A DNA stretch of 64,000 nt from Pseudoips prasinana (Eukaryota; Arthropoda; Insecta; Lepidoptera; Nolidae). Of this stretch, positions 54,511 to 63,484 are shown piece by piece. The notes below the pieces were generated by a model, which saw nothing but the letters and a program-made list of their open reading frames with translations, was not told the origin of the DNA and made no database searches. The stretch covers positions 10,793,001 through 10,857,000 of the forward strand of contig OX621241.1 of NCBI GenBank assembly GCA_951640165.1, given 5' to 3'. Both the position numbers and the translations under genes were made by a program. Position 1 is the first letter of the stretch. Each line of letters begins with the position of its first letter.

Positions 54511-55303
54511 AATAGATTTAAGTACGAAATTCAACAGAAAAAGTTATCAATTTAAAGTTTCTTTTTGATAGGGGTGTTAGACAATTTATCCGTTGTTTGT
54601 GAACTAATTTAGATAATTATTTTTTTCTATAGTTGTCGGAGTGGGTTATAAAATTTTGCTTTCATTAATTGTCATAAAGAGAGGTTCGAGTTAGTTATAT
54701 GTTTAAAAAGAAGTATCATATACATACACATACTTGCTTTGTCTCTGGATAGTTTCAATAAGAAAGTGGTTGCATAATTTACAAGGTTTCTTCGAGATTT
54801 TTAAATACCTTAATTACGGTTTTGTATTGTTATTTTCACAATACCAATATTGTAGAAGAAACGTCTATTGTATTGGTTAAATACTGATGCGACAGACATT
54901 TCTTCTCTACCAACGGTTAGCTTATGTAGTTTTTTATTTCTGTTTTTGTATTTGTGTAGACATTATTTCTTTTCTATTCTTCTGTTTATATTGTATTAAG
55001 TAGGTATTCGCCTTTTTTGTATAAGGTCTTATAATATTCGTAACTAATAAATGGAACTTTTTGGTCTTATTGTAATTTGGTCTTATATTGTATTGTTTGT
55101 TAACGACTGTATGTTTCCGGAATAAATAAATAAATATACTTTTATCCTGTGTGGCATGATATAATATGTATAATACGGGCATCACTGCGATAAAAATATA
55201 ACTAATTAAGTGTAACAAAACTTCTTAGGTACTCATTTAAATTTAAGTTACTTCTTTTTGACGCTTATTTTTTTATATGAGCAAATCTAAAGGCAAATTT
55301 AAA

Positions 55304-55336
55304 TACCATCTAAAGGCGTATGGCCTTTAGATGGTA
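55304..55336. repeat. Short perfect hairpin
   Basis: TACCATCTAAAGGC and GCCTTTAGATGGTA pair perfectly over 13-14 bases around the loop GTATG. Confidence 0.8.
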
Positions 55337-55726
55337 AGTACTGGGAGAATGAATGCATGTTGGTGATCCATTCCACTTCCCCAATCAGCTGTTGCACCCT
55401 CAGATAAAGGCAATAAGACGACATTTATTTGTTAACATTAGTTAACAATATTAAATTTACATTCTTTAAATAACCATTCTTACAATTACTTAAAAAAAGC
55501 TATGGATAAAAATAATGAATTGTAAATAAATGTTTTAAAAACCAGTGATTAAAATTAAATAATTTAAACCACATATTAAAGAAAGAATAAATAAAGGAAA
55601 ACATAAAGGTTTATTCCCACAATCACCGATAATCCTTTACTTAACTTAGTTTACATAGGGGTTCATTTGTAAGCATGCAACATTATCCGTATAAGCGAGG
55701 GTAAGGCGCCTACCTCAGCAGGTGTA

Positions 55727-55846
55727 CACACGGCTACATATCAAGCTATACATTTCCAATATAAGCTGACCTCTCGTTGTATGTAAATCCTATACAACGC
55801 AAGATCAGCTTATACTGGAAATGTTAGCTTGACGTGTAGCCGTGTG
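55727..55846. mobile_element. Foldback MITE with TA target, CACACGGCTACA family
   Basis: Left CACACGGCTACATATCAAGC and right GACGTGTAGCCGTGTG are the ends; inner CCAATATAAGCTGACCTCTC pairs with GATCAGCTTATACTGGAAAT. TA lies at 55725-55726 and 55847-55848. It is 120 bp, nearly fully self-complementary. Confidence 0.85.
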
Positions 55847-56245
55847 TACAGTAAATTATTACTGGGACGCTGATCTTCCGATAGCGCAAAAACGTTATGT
55901 CATTAAATTAGCAGTCTAAAATTTAAATCAGCAATCTAAAGTCTGATAATTTAAAATCTATCTGAATGGAATCCAATTTTATTTTATAACTGCATACTAG
56001 TATTTTAATTTAAGTTAAAGGTCGGATACAGTCACACTAGACTTTAAGTATATGTACTCACGTTGGTACACAAAAAACGAACAAATTTTAAAGGATTTTA
56101 TCAACTTTCACGACAAGGAGCGACGACGAAACACATACTGTATACTATACCATCCTATCCCCGGGATCCCGTCCTTAAGCCGATGAGAAATTTATTTAAT
56201 CACTATAGTACAAATTTTCATAATAGCTATTCTTCTTTTCCTCAG

Positions 56246-56468
56246 GAACGCATCATGCAGCAATGGATGGTTACACATAGTGGTTCAAACCATATTTGGC
56301 ACCCTCACAGTGGCAAGTTTTATCATTATAGTGTTCATGACTTTGCCTAAATCGCCGCATCCGATGCCCATGCCTCATTCTCGCTGTCACTTTCAAGCAT
56401 GCCGGGTTATATGTGAAGAGGCCCCCTACTATGGAAAATATATAGATGATGTCCTTCGTACAATACTG
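56246..56468 (+). CDS. LRR gene 2, 5' coding exon (signal sequence and N-cap)
   Basis: The exon lies between the acceptor TTCTTTTCCTCAG (56245) and the donor CTG|GTAAAA (56469). The frame that joins the next exon in phase 0 reads NASCSNGWLHIVVQTIFGTL then TVASFIIIVFMTLPKSP, a hydrophobic signal sequence. It is followed by SRCHFQACRVICEEAPYYGK and YIDDVLRTIL, a Cys-rich segment that caps the LRR domain. No Met precedes the hydrophobic core in this frame within the exon. An ATG at 56255 (MQQWM...) is one base out of frame. Either an upstream exon supplies the start, or there is a one-base insertion between 56255 and about 56274. Exon-exon fit (RTIL|RAGDDGC) makes the assignment good. Confidence 0.65.
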
Positions 56469-56814
56469 GTAAAACGTTGTTTTCTTTATTTATTTATTTA
56501 AGGAAATTCTACAGCTATATTAATAAGATACTTGCCGTTTTTAAAAATACGAGTACACTTAGCCTATTACAGAGTTCCACAACAGTTTAATATGGATACG
56601 ATCTTAATTTAATTACATTTAACTAGTCTCTAAAATCTAAAGTACCTAATAAGTTATAGATACGTATTCTAAGAGTGACGTAAAATTCTGAATAAATCAT
56701 AAACAATTTGTACCTGACCTATTTAATATCTGACCTATTTGACTATGACGTAATATTTGTAGGAAATATAAGTTGAAACTTATTTTTGGTGAGATATTCG
56801 TCAACACTACCAAA

Positions 56815-56960
56815 CGCCTGGGTTAATGCCCGATAGGTTATATCGGATTTCAACCGACTAAAACCCCACGGTGGACTTCTTCGGCAAATATACATAGAAG
56901 AACCCTGGTAACTCCACTGGAACGTTCCAGTGCTCTCTTTTGCACACACGCACATATATT
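56815..56960 (-). mobile_element. R1-like LINE tail fragment in intron
   Basis: On the minus strand, GAAGAAGTCCACCGTGGGGT then TTTAGTCGGTTGAAATCCGA resembles the AAGTCCACGGCAGG...TTTAGTCGGTGCGAGTCCGA block of the other tails. No poly-A remains. Confidence 0.5.
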
Positions 56961-57147
56961 TTATGTTACTAAGGTTTTAACATGACTCAATAAGAATATA
57001 GGTATATCTTTCAAAAGTATTCTCTTTTAAAAGTTCAAATAGTATAAAAAGGCACTGTCCAATATTAGCTTGGATGTTTTGAGGCTTCTACTTAAAGTTA
57101 TAGTATTATCTTTTGAAGATAAAAAAGCCGACACATACATGTAATTA

Positions 57148-57545
57148 TCATCATCAACATGTCACTGAAATACATCCACAGCTGGACCTAGGTCCCAAAG
57201 ATCCTCGCAACTATCGGTCTTGCGCTACCCGCACCCAGCGGCTTTTTGCTACCCTTAAAAGATCTTAACAACCCACGCTCCGACGTTACCACAGCTGTTA
57301 ATAATAATAGTTACTGGGGAATAGCAAGGCCGCCGCAGCAGTCTGAGACGGTTATTTTATGTCCATCATTTAGGCGGTATGCCATAATCGCCACGCTCTT
57401 GTCGGACGGGTTGGCGATCGCAGCATGATGGTCAATACTTAGAGGAATGCTGATGCCCTTCTCTGGTATATACTCCACCGGGCCTATTCTTACGTCCTCC
57501 ATGGGATGAGATAATGTGACATTCATTGCCGTCAGTCACGTAGCA
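57148..57545 (-). repeat. RTE end plus B-type repeat in intron
   Basis: ATCATCATCAACATGTCACT, ATCCACAGCTGGACCTAGGT and GCGCTACCCGCACCCAGCGG (RTE part, to about 57300) are followed by CCACGCTCTTGTCGGACGGG, TTGGCGATCGCAGCATGATG and GGCCTATTCTTACGTCCTCC (B-type part). Confidence 0.65.
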
Positions 57546-57634
57546 TACACGTAAAATTGTACATTATTTAGATCTTCCACATGCGTGACCTCACGCGTAT
57601 GGAAATTAATATGTTCTTTTTTTTTGGTTTTCAG

Positions 57635-59467
57635 CGAGCTGGTGACGACGGTTGTATAAGAATTCAGCTTACATTGTACAAGCCCATGTTCCTCAACGAA
57701 ACATTGCCAGTTAACTTTCTGTCTTCAGTACGATACAGGCTATATGAACTAAACATATTTGGAGGAAACCTAATGCATATTCCCAATGAAGCGTTCATGA
57801 ACCAATATACAGGCAGTATCGAAAAATTGCTTCTACGTGATCTAACTATCAAAACTTGGACCAGTGACAGTTTCATTGGCCTCTCAAGCTTAAAAGAAAT
57901 TCACGTCAAACGTTGTAGAATGTTCAATGTTGAGTCCAACGCTTTACGACCTGTGATCGAATCTTTAGTAAGTCTTACAGTAACTGAAAGTGGTGAATGG
58001 GATCCTACCAGCGTCACGGGCTTACCAGAACTGAAAAAGTTAAGCACAGTAGACTTTTCTAATAATAATTTCCCTGACGTGCTAAATAAACACAGTTTTG
58101 CTGGCCTTAAACATTGCAAAATTTTGTATCTCAACTCCTGTAAAATATCGTTTATAGGTCTTGGGACATTTGACAGTTTTAATGAATTAGAGATATTATA
58201 TTTGAATAATAACAACCTTACGCATATACTTGACGGATTATTTGAAAGTATGATGATGCTTTCAAATCCCAAGCCAAGAATTAATTTGCAGTACAATCCA
58301 TGGTACTGTGGATGTTCAGCAATTGATCTGATAAAGTTAACCGCTATGGATATGTTGCTTAGTGATCCATATTGTGAATTTCCAGAATCATTTAAAGGTA
58401 AAACTATATCTCAAATTGAGAATTGTTCTGCACATGAAGTAACCAATAAAGTACATAATTTAACTTCCAATGTAATGCCAGTTCAATCAACAAATATTTC
58501 TAATTTTATTTATGTAATTAACGGATGCTATAACGAAAATAGGGTTGCTGAAACTTCAGTATTGCAAATGTATTCACCAGTACGATCACATGAATGTTAT
58601 TCATCTCATTCAATTTCTAGATCAGAGATAGAGACTTCTAAAGTGAACGAAGACGAGGTTTTAGAAAATGAATGGATTCAGTTGTCTTTTTTGATTAAAA
58701 CAGAAACATACTCATTGGTTCGGATAGCTGCATCTCAAACTGATAATCTTGGTCTTGTATGGTATCTTTCTACATGTCCAAATGAAGTGTATTGTGTTAA
58801 TAGTGTCCCCGGTTCATTTGAAGTTTACAATGCAGATATAAAAGCACAATATACTTTTTGTCCTATATTATTAGTTTCTGGGGCTATTGAAACAAATAAG
58901 TGTGTGATTTACCAGAATTCAACTGAACTACTATTAAGATTGGGAAGTACTTCTCAAAAGTTTGAAATATATCTATATTTCTGCACTGGTTTGGTGTGTT
59001 TGTCATTTGGAGCAGTTTGCGTCTATGTTTTAATTCGCAAATATCCACATCTTTTAAGAGGCAGCAATCGAATTTTGTTTGTGAAACATAAAACGGTGGA
59101 CGCTCTAGTTTTGCCTCCAAAAGTGCCTATAAGAAAAGAGTTATCAAACGAGTTTGCAAATAATTATGATAGAAATAATATATTCATGGTTCCCGATCCC
59201 GCTATTCCAAAATTTGATAGAATGAAATCAACAAGAAGTAGTAAAAGCATGGCGCCTAGTTATATTTCAGCTTTTCAACCAACTGACGATCAGCTAGCTG
59301 ATTGGCGGATTAAGAGGCACTTTAACAACGATCTGTCTATTACTTCGGTTATGTCCGACATACCTACTAATTTTCGGTTTTTTAAAGTAGATTCTGTGCA
59401 GGGTGCACATGATTTACCTTACAAAACCGGCATTGATGACGATATAATGTATGAAAGCTTGAAGTAA
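57635..59467 (+). CDS. LRR gene 2, main exon: transmembrane LRR protein
   Basis: The exon encodes 610 residues, starting RAGDDGCIRIQLTLYKP after TTTTCAG. LRRs occupy about the first 230 residues (VRYRLYELNIFGGNLMHIPN, SIEKLLLRDLTIKTW, LKKLSTVDFSNNNFPDV, CKILYLNSCKISFIGLGTF, LEILYLNNNNLTHI). The C-terminal cap follows: INLQYNPWYCGCSAIDLIKL, PYCEFPES, IENC. A 170-residue extracellular linker with scattered Cys and N-glycosylation sites leads to one membrane span (CTGLVCLSFGAVCVYVLI, near 58980-59036). The cytoplasmic tail is about 130 residues, Ser/Asp-rich, ending DDDIMYESLK. It is a type I receptor or adhesion protein by architecture, but I do not recognise the orthologue. The ATG at 57581 lies in the intron and is not the start. 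The stop is followed about 14 bp later by an RTE fragment. Confidence 0.9.
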   Translation, partial: RAGDDGCIRIQLTLYKPMFLNETLPVNFLSSVRYRLYELNIFGGNLMHIPNEAFMNQYTGSIEKLLLRDLTIKTWTSDSFIGLSSLKEIHVKRCRMFNVESNALRPVIESLVSLTVTESGEWDPTSVTGLPELKKLSTVDFSNNNFPDVLNKHSFAGLKHCKILYLNSCKISFIGLGTFDSFNELEILYLNNNNLTHILDGLFESMMMLSNPKPRINLQYNPWYCGCSAIDLIKLTAMDMLLSDPYCEFPESFKGKTISQIENCSAHEVTNKVHNLTSNVMPVQSTNISNFIYVINGCYNENRVAETSVLQMYSPVRSHECYSSHSISRSEIETSKVNEDEVLENEWIQLSFLIKTETYSLVRIAASQTDNLGLVWYLSTCPNEVYCVNSVPGSFEVYNADIKAQYTFCPILLVSGAIETNKCVIYQNSTELLLRLGSTSQKFEIYLYFCTGLVCLSFGAVCVYVLIRKYPHLLRGSNRILFVKHKTVDALVLPPKVPIRKELSNEFANNYDRNNIFMVPDPAIPKFDRMKSTRSSKSMAPSYISAFQPTDDQLADWRIKRHFNNDLSITSVMSDIPTNFRFFKVDSVQGAHDLPYKTGIDDDIMYESLK

Positions 59468-59481
59468 GCACTGTTAGATAC

Positions 59482-59650
59482 ATCATCATCACCATATCAG
59501 CCGAAATATGTCCACTGCAGGACAAAGGCCTCCTCCAAGGATGTCTACAATGGCTGGTCTTGTGCCGGCCGCATCCAACGGCTTCAGCGACCCTTGTAAG
59601 ATCGTTCATCCACCTTGTTGAGGGCCTGTTCACGCTGCCTCTTCTGGTTC
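59482..59650 (-). mobile_element. RTE LINE 3' fragment directly after LRR gene 2
   Basis: ATCATCATCACCATATCAGC then GAAATATGTCCACTGCAGGA, CAAAGGCCTCCTCCAAGGAT and CACCTTGTTGAGGGCCTGTT. The minus strand reads RPSTRWMNDLTRVAEAVGC, then shifts frame. It begins about 14 bp past the stop codon, so the host gene's 3' UTR is largely made of this element or was displaced by it. Confidence 0.75.
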
Positions 59651-59785
59651 ATGGTCACTACTCGAGAACAGGTGGGTAAAATTGGTTAACGTCCTATTGT
59701 TGTCCTTTCCGATCCCTTTTTTGTTAACTAGTCCAGAGTGTCATTTCCTAGTGATCCACTGTGTCATTATAACCACTGTAATGTC

Positions 59786-62700
59786 AAAGTCAAAGTCAAA
59801 GTAACTTTATTCCGTAAAAAATTTACATTTATGTGGAATCGTCATATTTTTTTTACCCTACCGTGCAGTGCATGACGTGGCAGCTACTGAGAAACACTGC
59901 CAGAAAACTCAGTAGGAATCCTTTTTTAAAATAAAATATACTTAAGATTAATTACAATCATGTGTGTTGACTCAGAACAACTCCATCCCAAGCACTTTTA
60001 TCACTTAAATAATCAGGAATTTTGTAATATGCCCTGCTACACAATTTGGCTTTAATAATTCTTTTAAACTTATTCGTAGACAATTCTCTAATATCATTGG
60101 GAAGTTTGTTATAGAATCTTATACATTGCCCCATAAAAGAGTTACTTATTTTGTGGAGACGGGTAGTATGCAGTATGAGATTATTCTTATATCTAGTATT
60201 TACATTATGTGTATCGCTCCTTTTACAGAAGGAATCGATATTTTTATGCACATATAGTAAGTTTTCATATATATACTGAGATGGTACAGTTAGAATGTTG
60301 ACCTCTTTGAATTTTTCTCTTAGAGACACTCTCGGGCCAAGATTATAGATAGCTCTTACAGCTCTTTTTTGCAATATAAATATGGTGTCAATGTCAGCAG
60401 AGCTACCCCAGAGAAGAATTCCATAGGACATTACACTATGAAAATAACTGAAATAAACCATTCTAGCTGTGTCAACATCAGTCAGCCGTCTAATAGTTTT
60501 CACTGCATATGCTGCAGAACTTAATTTGCCGGACAGTTTTTCTATTTGTGGGCTCCATTGTAGCTTTGAGTCAATAGTGATACCCAAGAACACAGTTGAT
60601 TCAACAGGGTCCAACCTAGCTCCATTAAGTTGTACATTGGTTGTCGCCTGTTTCACATTCGGTGTAGTGAATTTAATGACTTTAGTTTTCTTATCATTAA
60701 GCACAAGATTATTGGCATTAAACCAATGAACAACTTTAGAGATTGCATCATTAACATCGTCAAAATTGCTTAATTGTCGGTTTATTTTGAACGTCAGGGA
60801 AGTATCATCTGCAAACAACACAATCTCATGCTTATCCCTTACGTAGTAAGGTAAGTCATTTATATAAATTAAAAACAAAAATGGGCCCAGAATTGACCCC
60901 TGTGGGACGCCCATTACCACTGGAGATCCCGGAGATATTTTACCGTTTATTTCGACCTTCTGAATTCTATTGCCCAAGTAAGAAGTCAGAAGTTCGAGAG
61001 CCTTGTTCCTAATACCGTAGTGGTGTAATTTTCTGACCAGAGTATCATGATGAACGCAATCGAACGCTTTGGACAAATCGCAAAAGATACCTAATGCATC
61101 TTGCGAGTCTTCCCACGCCGCGAATATACTTTTTAATAAGTTGACCCCTGCATCTATGGTTGAACAACCCTTTGTGAATCCAAACTGTTTCCGGTGTAGC
61201 AAATTATGTATATTAAAGTGTCTGAGCAGCTGGCTAAGCATAAGCTTTTCAAATATTTTACTAAGAGTGGGCAGCACGGAAACAGGTCGAAAATTTGAAG
61301 GGTCTGAAGTATCACCAGCTTTAAACAAAGGAATGATTTTACTATACTTCATCAAGTCAGGAAATACACCTGATGCAACACAGCAATTGAACACAGTAGC
61401 TAAGTGTGGGGCGATTATAGTAATAATTGATGAAACAGTCTTAACAGATAGACCCCACAGATCCTTTGTGTTTTTCATATTAATACTCTTGAAAGCATTT
61501 AAAATATCTTTAGGGCTAACCACCGAAAATTCAAAAACTGTGTCACACGACCCTACGCTTTGCTTGAGTATCTGCTCAGCAGATGTAGAAGAACATGAAA
61601 GAGAGTTAGTAAGTATGACTGGAATATCCGAAAAATATTTTTCAAACTCAGTCGCAATCTCCAAATCGCCTTTAATATCTATGTTGTTTATTACTAAGTT
61701 AAAATCACGACTACGTATTTTTGTTTTACCTGTCTCAGCATTAATTATCTTCCAAGTAGTTTTGATTATATTTGTAGAAGATTTAAGTATCTTTTTTATG
61801 TGCAAAGATTTAGCAGCGGTACAGGCTCGTCTAAATGTTTTGGCATATTGTTTCACATATTCTTGAAACTCTGTATTATGATTATGGGATCTTTCTTCAT
61901 ACAATTCATACAACCGATTCCGACTTTTATAGATGCCTGGAGTTGCCCAATCACTGAATACCAGACGGTCACTTACAGACAGTTGTTTGGGTGTGAACAT
62001 TGTGCAGAACTCATCATTAATCAAATTGAATAAAGAGTTGTACAAGTGATCCGGATTATCATGATAGGGCAGCCATGCTATTTGTTTTACTATATTACAT
62101 TTAAATTTTTCTAAGCGGTTTTCACTAAATGGAATATAGCTTATAAGTTTTCTTTTAATTTTTGGAGCATTTGAATAAGTTACCAACTGACCTGAATGAT
62201 CTGACTGAATTTTATTGATTATTGATTTAAATAAAGGTTTTACAGTGCTAAATATATTATCAATGCATGTAGCACTTGTAGCAGTTACTCTAGTTGGTTC
62301 TGTAAAATTGTGATATAAATTATAGGATTTAAACAAATTTAATAAATTGCAACTTATTGTGCTTTTCTCCAAAATATTTATATTAAAATCTCCACAAATA
62401 ATAACTGTTTTATGGCTGTTAGATAATTTATTTAATGCATCCTCCATAATATCTGAAAAAGTATCAAATGGTGCACAAGGAGGTTTGTAAAGACTCAAAA
62501 CAATAAATTGCTCCAACTCAACACATGAAATCTCTACAACTCGCTCAACAGAGAGGCTCACAACATCACTTCTTTCTTTAAACTTTAACAACTTATTTAT
62601 TAGAATTAGAGAGCCACCATGAATATATTTTTCCCTGATGAACGAGCTTACAACCTGGTGATTATTGAAGCTGAAAATGAATTGATGGAGTTTTAGCCAG

Positions 62701-63016
62701 TGCTCAGTTAAACATAAAATATCTATATTGTTACAATTCAAAAACAGCTCCAATTCTAGCTCTTTTCCCATCAAACCTTGAATATTTTGGTGCACCAGGT
62801 TAATACAATTTTTTTTAGTATATTTATTGACTTTATCATGTATGTTTGATGGTTTAAAATTTTTTTTTATTACATTACGTGGATCTGCCTTCCCACTTAA
62901 ACTCACATTAGAACCATGACCAGAATTTGGTATTATGCAAGAGAAATCCTCTATTGTCATGTGACATTGTTGTTCAATGAAAACTTTTCGAGTACACAGT
63001 GGCACGCCAGGATGAG
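59786..63016 (-). mobile_element. Jockey/CR1-superfamily LINE with intact ORF2
   Basis: A minus-oriented element whose 3' end has AATAAAGTTACTTTGACTTT and repeats of TTTGAC (59786-59806 on the + strand as GTCAAAGTCAAAGTCAAAG), a form of tail seen in Crack/L2/CR1-like LINEs. The 3' UTR also has CTACTGAGTTTTCTGGCAGT pairing with TGTTTCTCAGTAG. The 1015-codon ORF is unbroken. CCACTGT next to the tail (59771-59777) and near the ORF start (about 63017-63023) could be a 7-bp target duplication, placing the 5' end a few bases before the ATG. ORF1 is missing, so the element is 5'-truncated or ORF1-less. Confidence 0.75.
59958..63005 (-). CDS. LINE ORF2: endonuclease-reverse transcriptase, 1015 residues
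   Basis: Residues 1-65 are a leader (KVFIEQQCHMTIEDFSCIIP). The APE endonuclease at about 66-285 shows NLVHQNIQGL, CLTEHWL, VIICGDFNINIL, CIDNIFSTV and the catalytic SDH in KIQSDHSGQL. Reverse transcriptase at about 540-790 shows NFRPVSVLPTLSKIFEKLML, KQFGFTKGCSTIDAGVNLLK, FCDLSKAFDCVHHDTLV (motif A), VVMGVPQGSILGPFLFLIYI (motif B) and the catalytic FADDTSLTF (motif C). The C-terminal domain has VYFSYFHSVMSYGILLWGSS and ends YLSDKSAWDGVVLSQHT. All catalytic positions seem present. It has no stop or frameshift, so the copy is young. The ATG at 63005 may be an artefact of 5' truncation. Confidence 0.9.
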   Translation of the reverse strand: MPLCTRKVFIEQQCHMTIEDFSCIIPNSGHGSNVSLSGKADPRNVIKKNFKPSNIHDKVNKYTKKNCINLVHQNIQGLMGKELELELFLNCNNIDILCLTEHWLKLHQFIFSFNNHQVVSSFIREKYIHGGSLILINKLLKFKERSDVVSLSVERVVEISCVELEQFIVLSLYKPPCAPFDTFSDIMEDALNKLSNSHKTVIICGDFNINILEKSTISCNLLNLFKSYNLYHNFTEPTRVTATSATCIDNIFSTVKPLFKSIINKIQSDHSGQLVTYSNAPKIKRKLISYIPFSENRLEKFKCNIVKQIAWLPYHDNPDHLYNSLFNLINDEFCTMFTPKQLSVSDRLVFSDWATPGIYKSRNRLYELYEERSHNHNTEFQEYVKQYAKTFRRACTAAKSLHIKKILKSSTNIIKTTWKIINAETGKTKIRSRDFNLVINNIDIKGDLEIATEFEKYFSDIPVILTNSLSCSSTSAEQILKQSVGSCDTVFEFSVVSPKDILNAFKSINMKNTKDLWGLSVKTVSSIITIIAPHLATVFNCCVASGVFPDLMKYSKIIPLFKAGDTSDPSNFRPVSVLPTLSKIFEKLMLSQLLRHFNIHNLLHRKQFGFTKGCSTIDAGVNLLKSIFAAWEDSQDALGIFCDLSKAFDCVHHDTLVRKLHHYGIRNKALELLTSYLGNRIQKVEINGKISPGSPVVMGVPQGSILGPFLFLIYINDLPYYVRDKHEIVLFADDTSLTFKINRQLSNFDDVNDAISKVVHWFNANNLVLNDKKTKVIKFTTPNVKQATTNVQLNGARLDPVESTVFLGITIDSKLQWSPQIEKLSGKLSSAAYAVKTIRRLTDVDTARMVYFSYFHSVMSYGILLWGSSADIDTIFILQKRAVRAIYNLGPRVSLREKFKEVNILTVPSQYIYENLLYVHKNIDSFCKRSDTHNVNTRYKNNLILHTTRLHKISNSFMGQCIRFYNKLPNDIRELSTNKFKRIIKAKLCSRAYYKIPDYLSDKSAWDGVVLSQHT

Positions 63017-63204
63017 TCCACTGTGAAATTAGTTGCGCTTTAAGACCTGAAGCACTGAAGCTCTCTCTGAGATTATGCTTATGGATTTACCATACACCTG
63101 TCGAGACGTGACTGGTGTTGCTGCTTGTGTTATTCCCACGAATTTAGCTTAGGAAATAGAGTTAAGACTACTCAGAGTAGTTGATGTTGAGGTCATTGGA
63201 TGGG

Positions 63205-63455
63205 CCTGTTGGCGTGGTTGGCAAATGCTTGCTTTTCACGCCGGATGTCGTGGGTTCGATTCCCACCTAGGACAGATATTTGTGTGCATGAACATGTCTG
63301 TTTGTACCGAGTCTGGGTGTAATTATCTATATAAGTATGTATTTACAAAAGAAAAATAGTACATGTAGTATATCAGTTATCTGGTTTCCATGGTACAAGC
63401 TCTGCTTAATTTGGAATCAGATTGCCGTGTGTAAATAATGTCCCAGGATAGGAGA
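63205..63455 (+). mobile_element. tRNA-derived SINE (type B), third copy
   Basis: GTTGGCGTGGTTGGCAAATG is box A-like and GTGGGTTCGATTCCCACCTA holds box B. The body TCAGTTATCTGGTTTCCATG through AATAATGTCCCAGGATA matches 28702-28985. Confidence 0.8.
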
Positions 63456-63484
63456 AGACGCTGGCTGGCACAGGAGCCGTTTCT

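Larger units (their letters stand above)
56469..57634 (+). other. Intron of LRR gene 2 with repeats
   Basis: The 1.17 kb intron runs from GTAAAA to TTGGTTTTCAG. It contains an R1-like LINE tail (56815-56960, minus) and an RTE/B-type composite (57148-57545, minus). The latter ends about 90 bp before the exon, close to where the branch point should lie. Confidence 0.75.

Noticed and set aside
56063..56350. 95-codon ORF starting upstream of LRR gene 2
   Set aside because: It overlaps the signal-sequence exon in a different frame and runs through the splice acceptor; the other frame joins the downstream exon correctly.
61069..61866. 265-codon + strand ORF
   Set aside because: It is the antisense shadow of the LINE ORF2 at 59958-63005, which has clear endonuclease and RT motifs.
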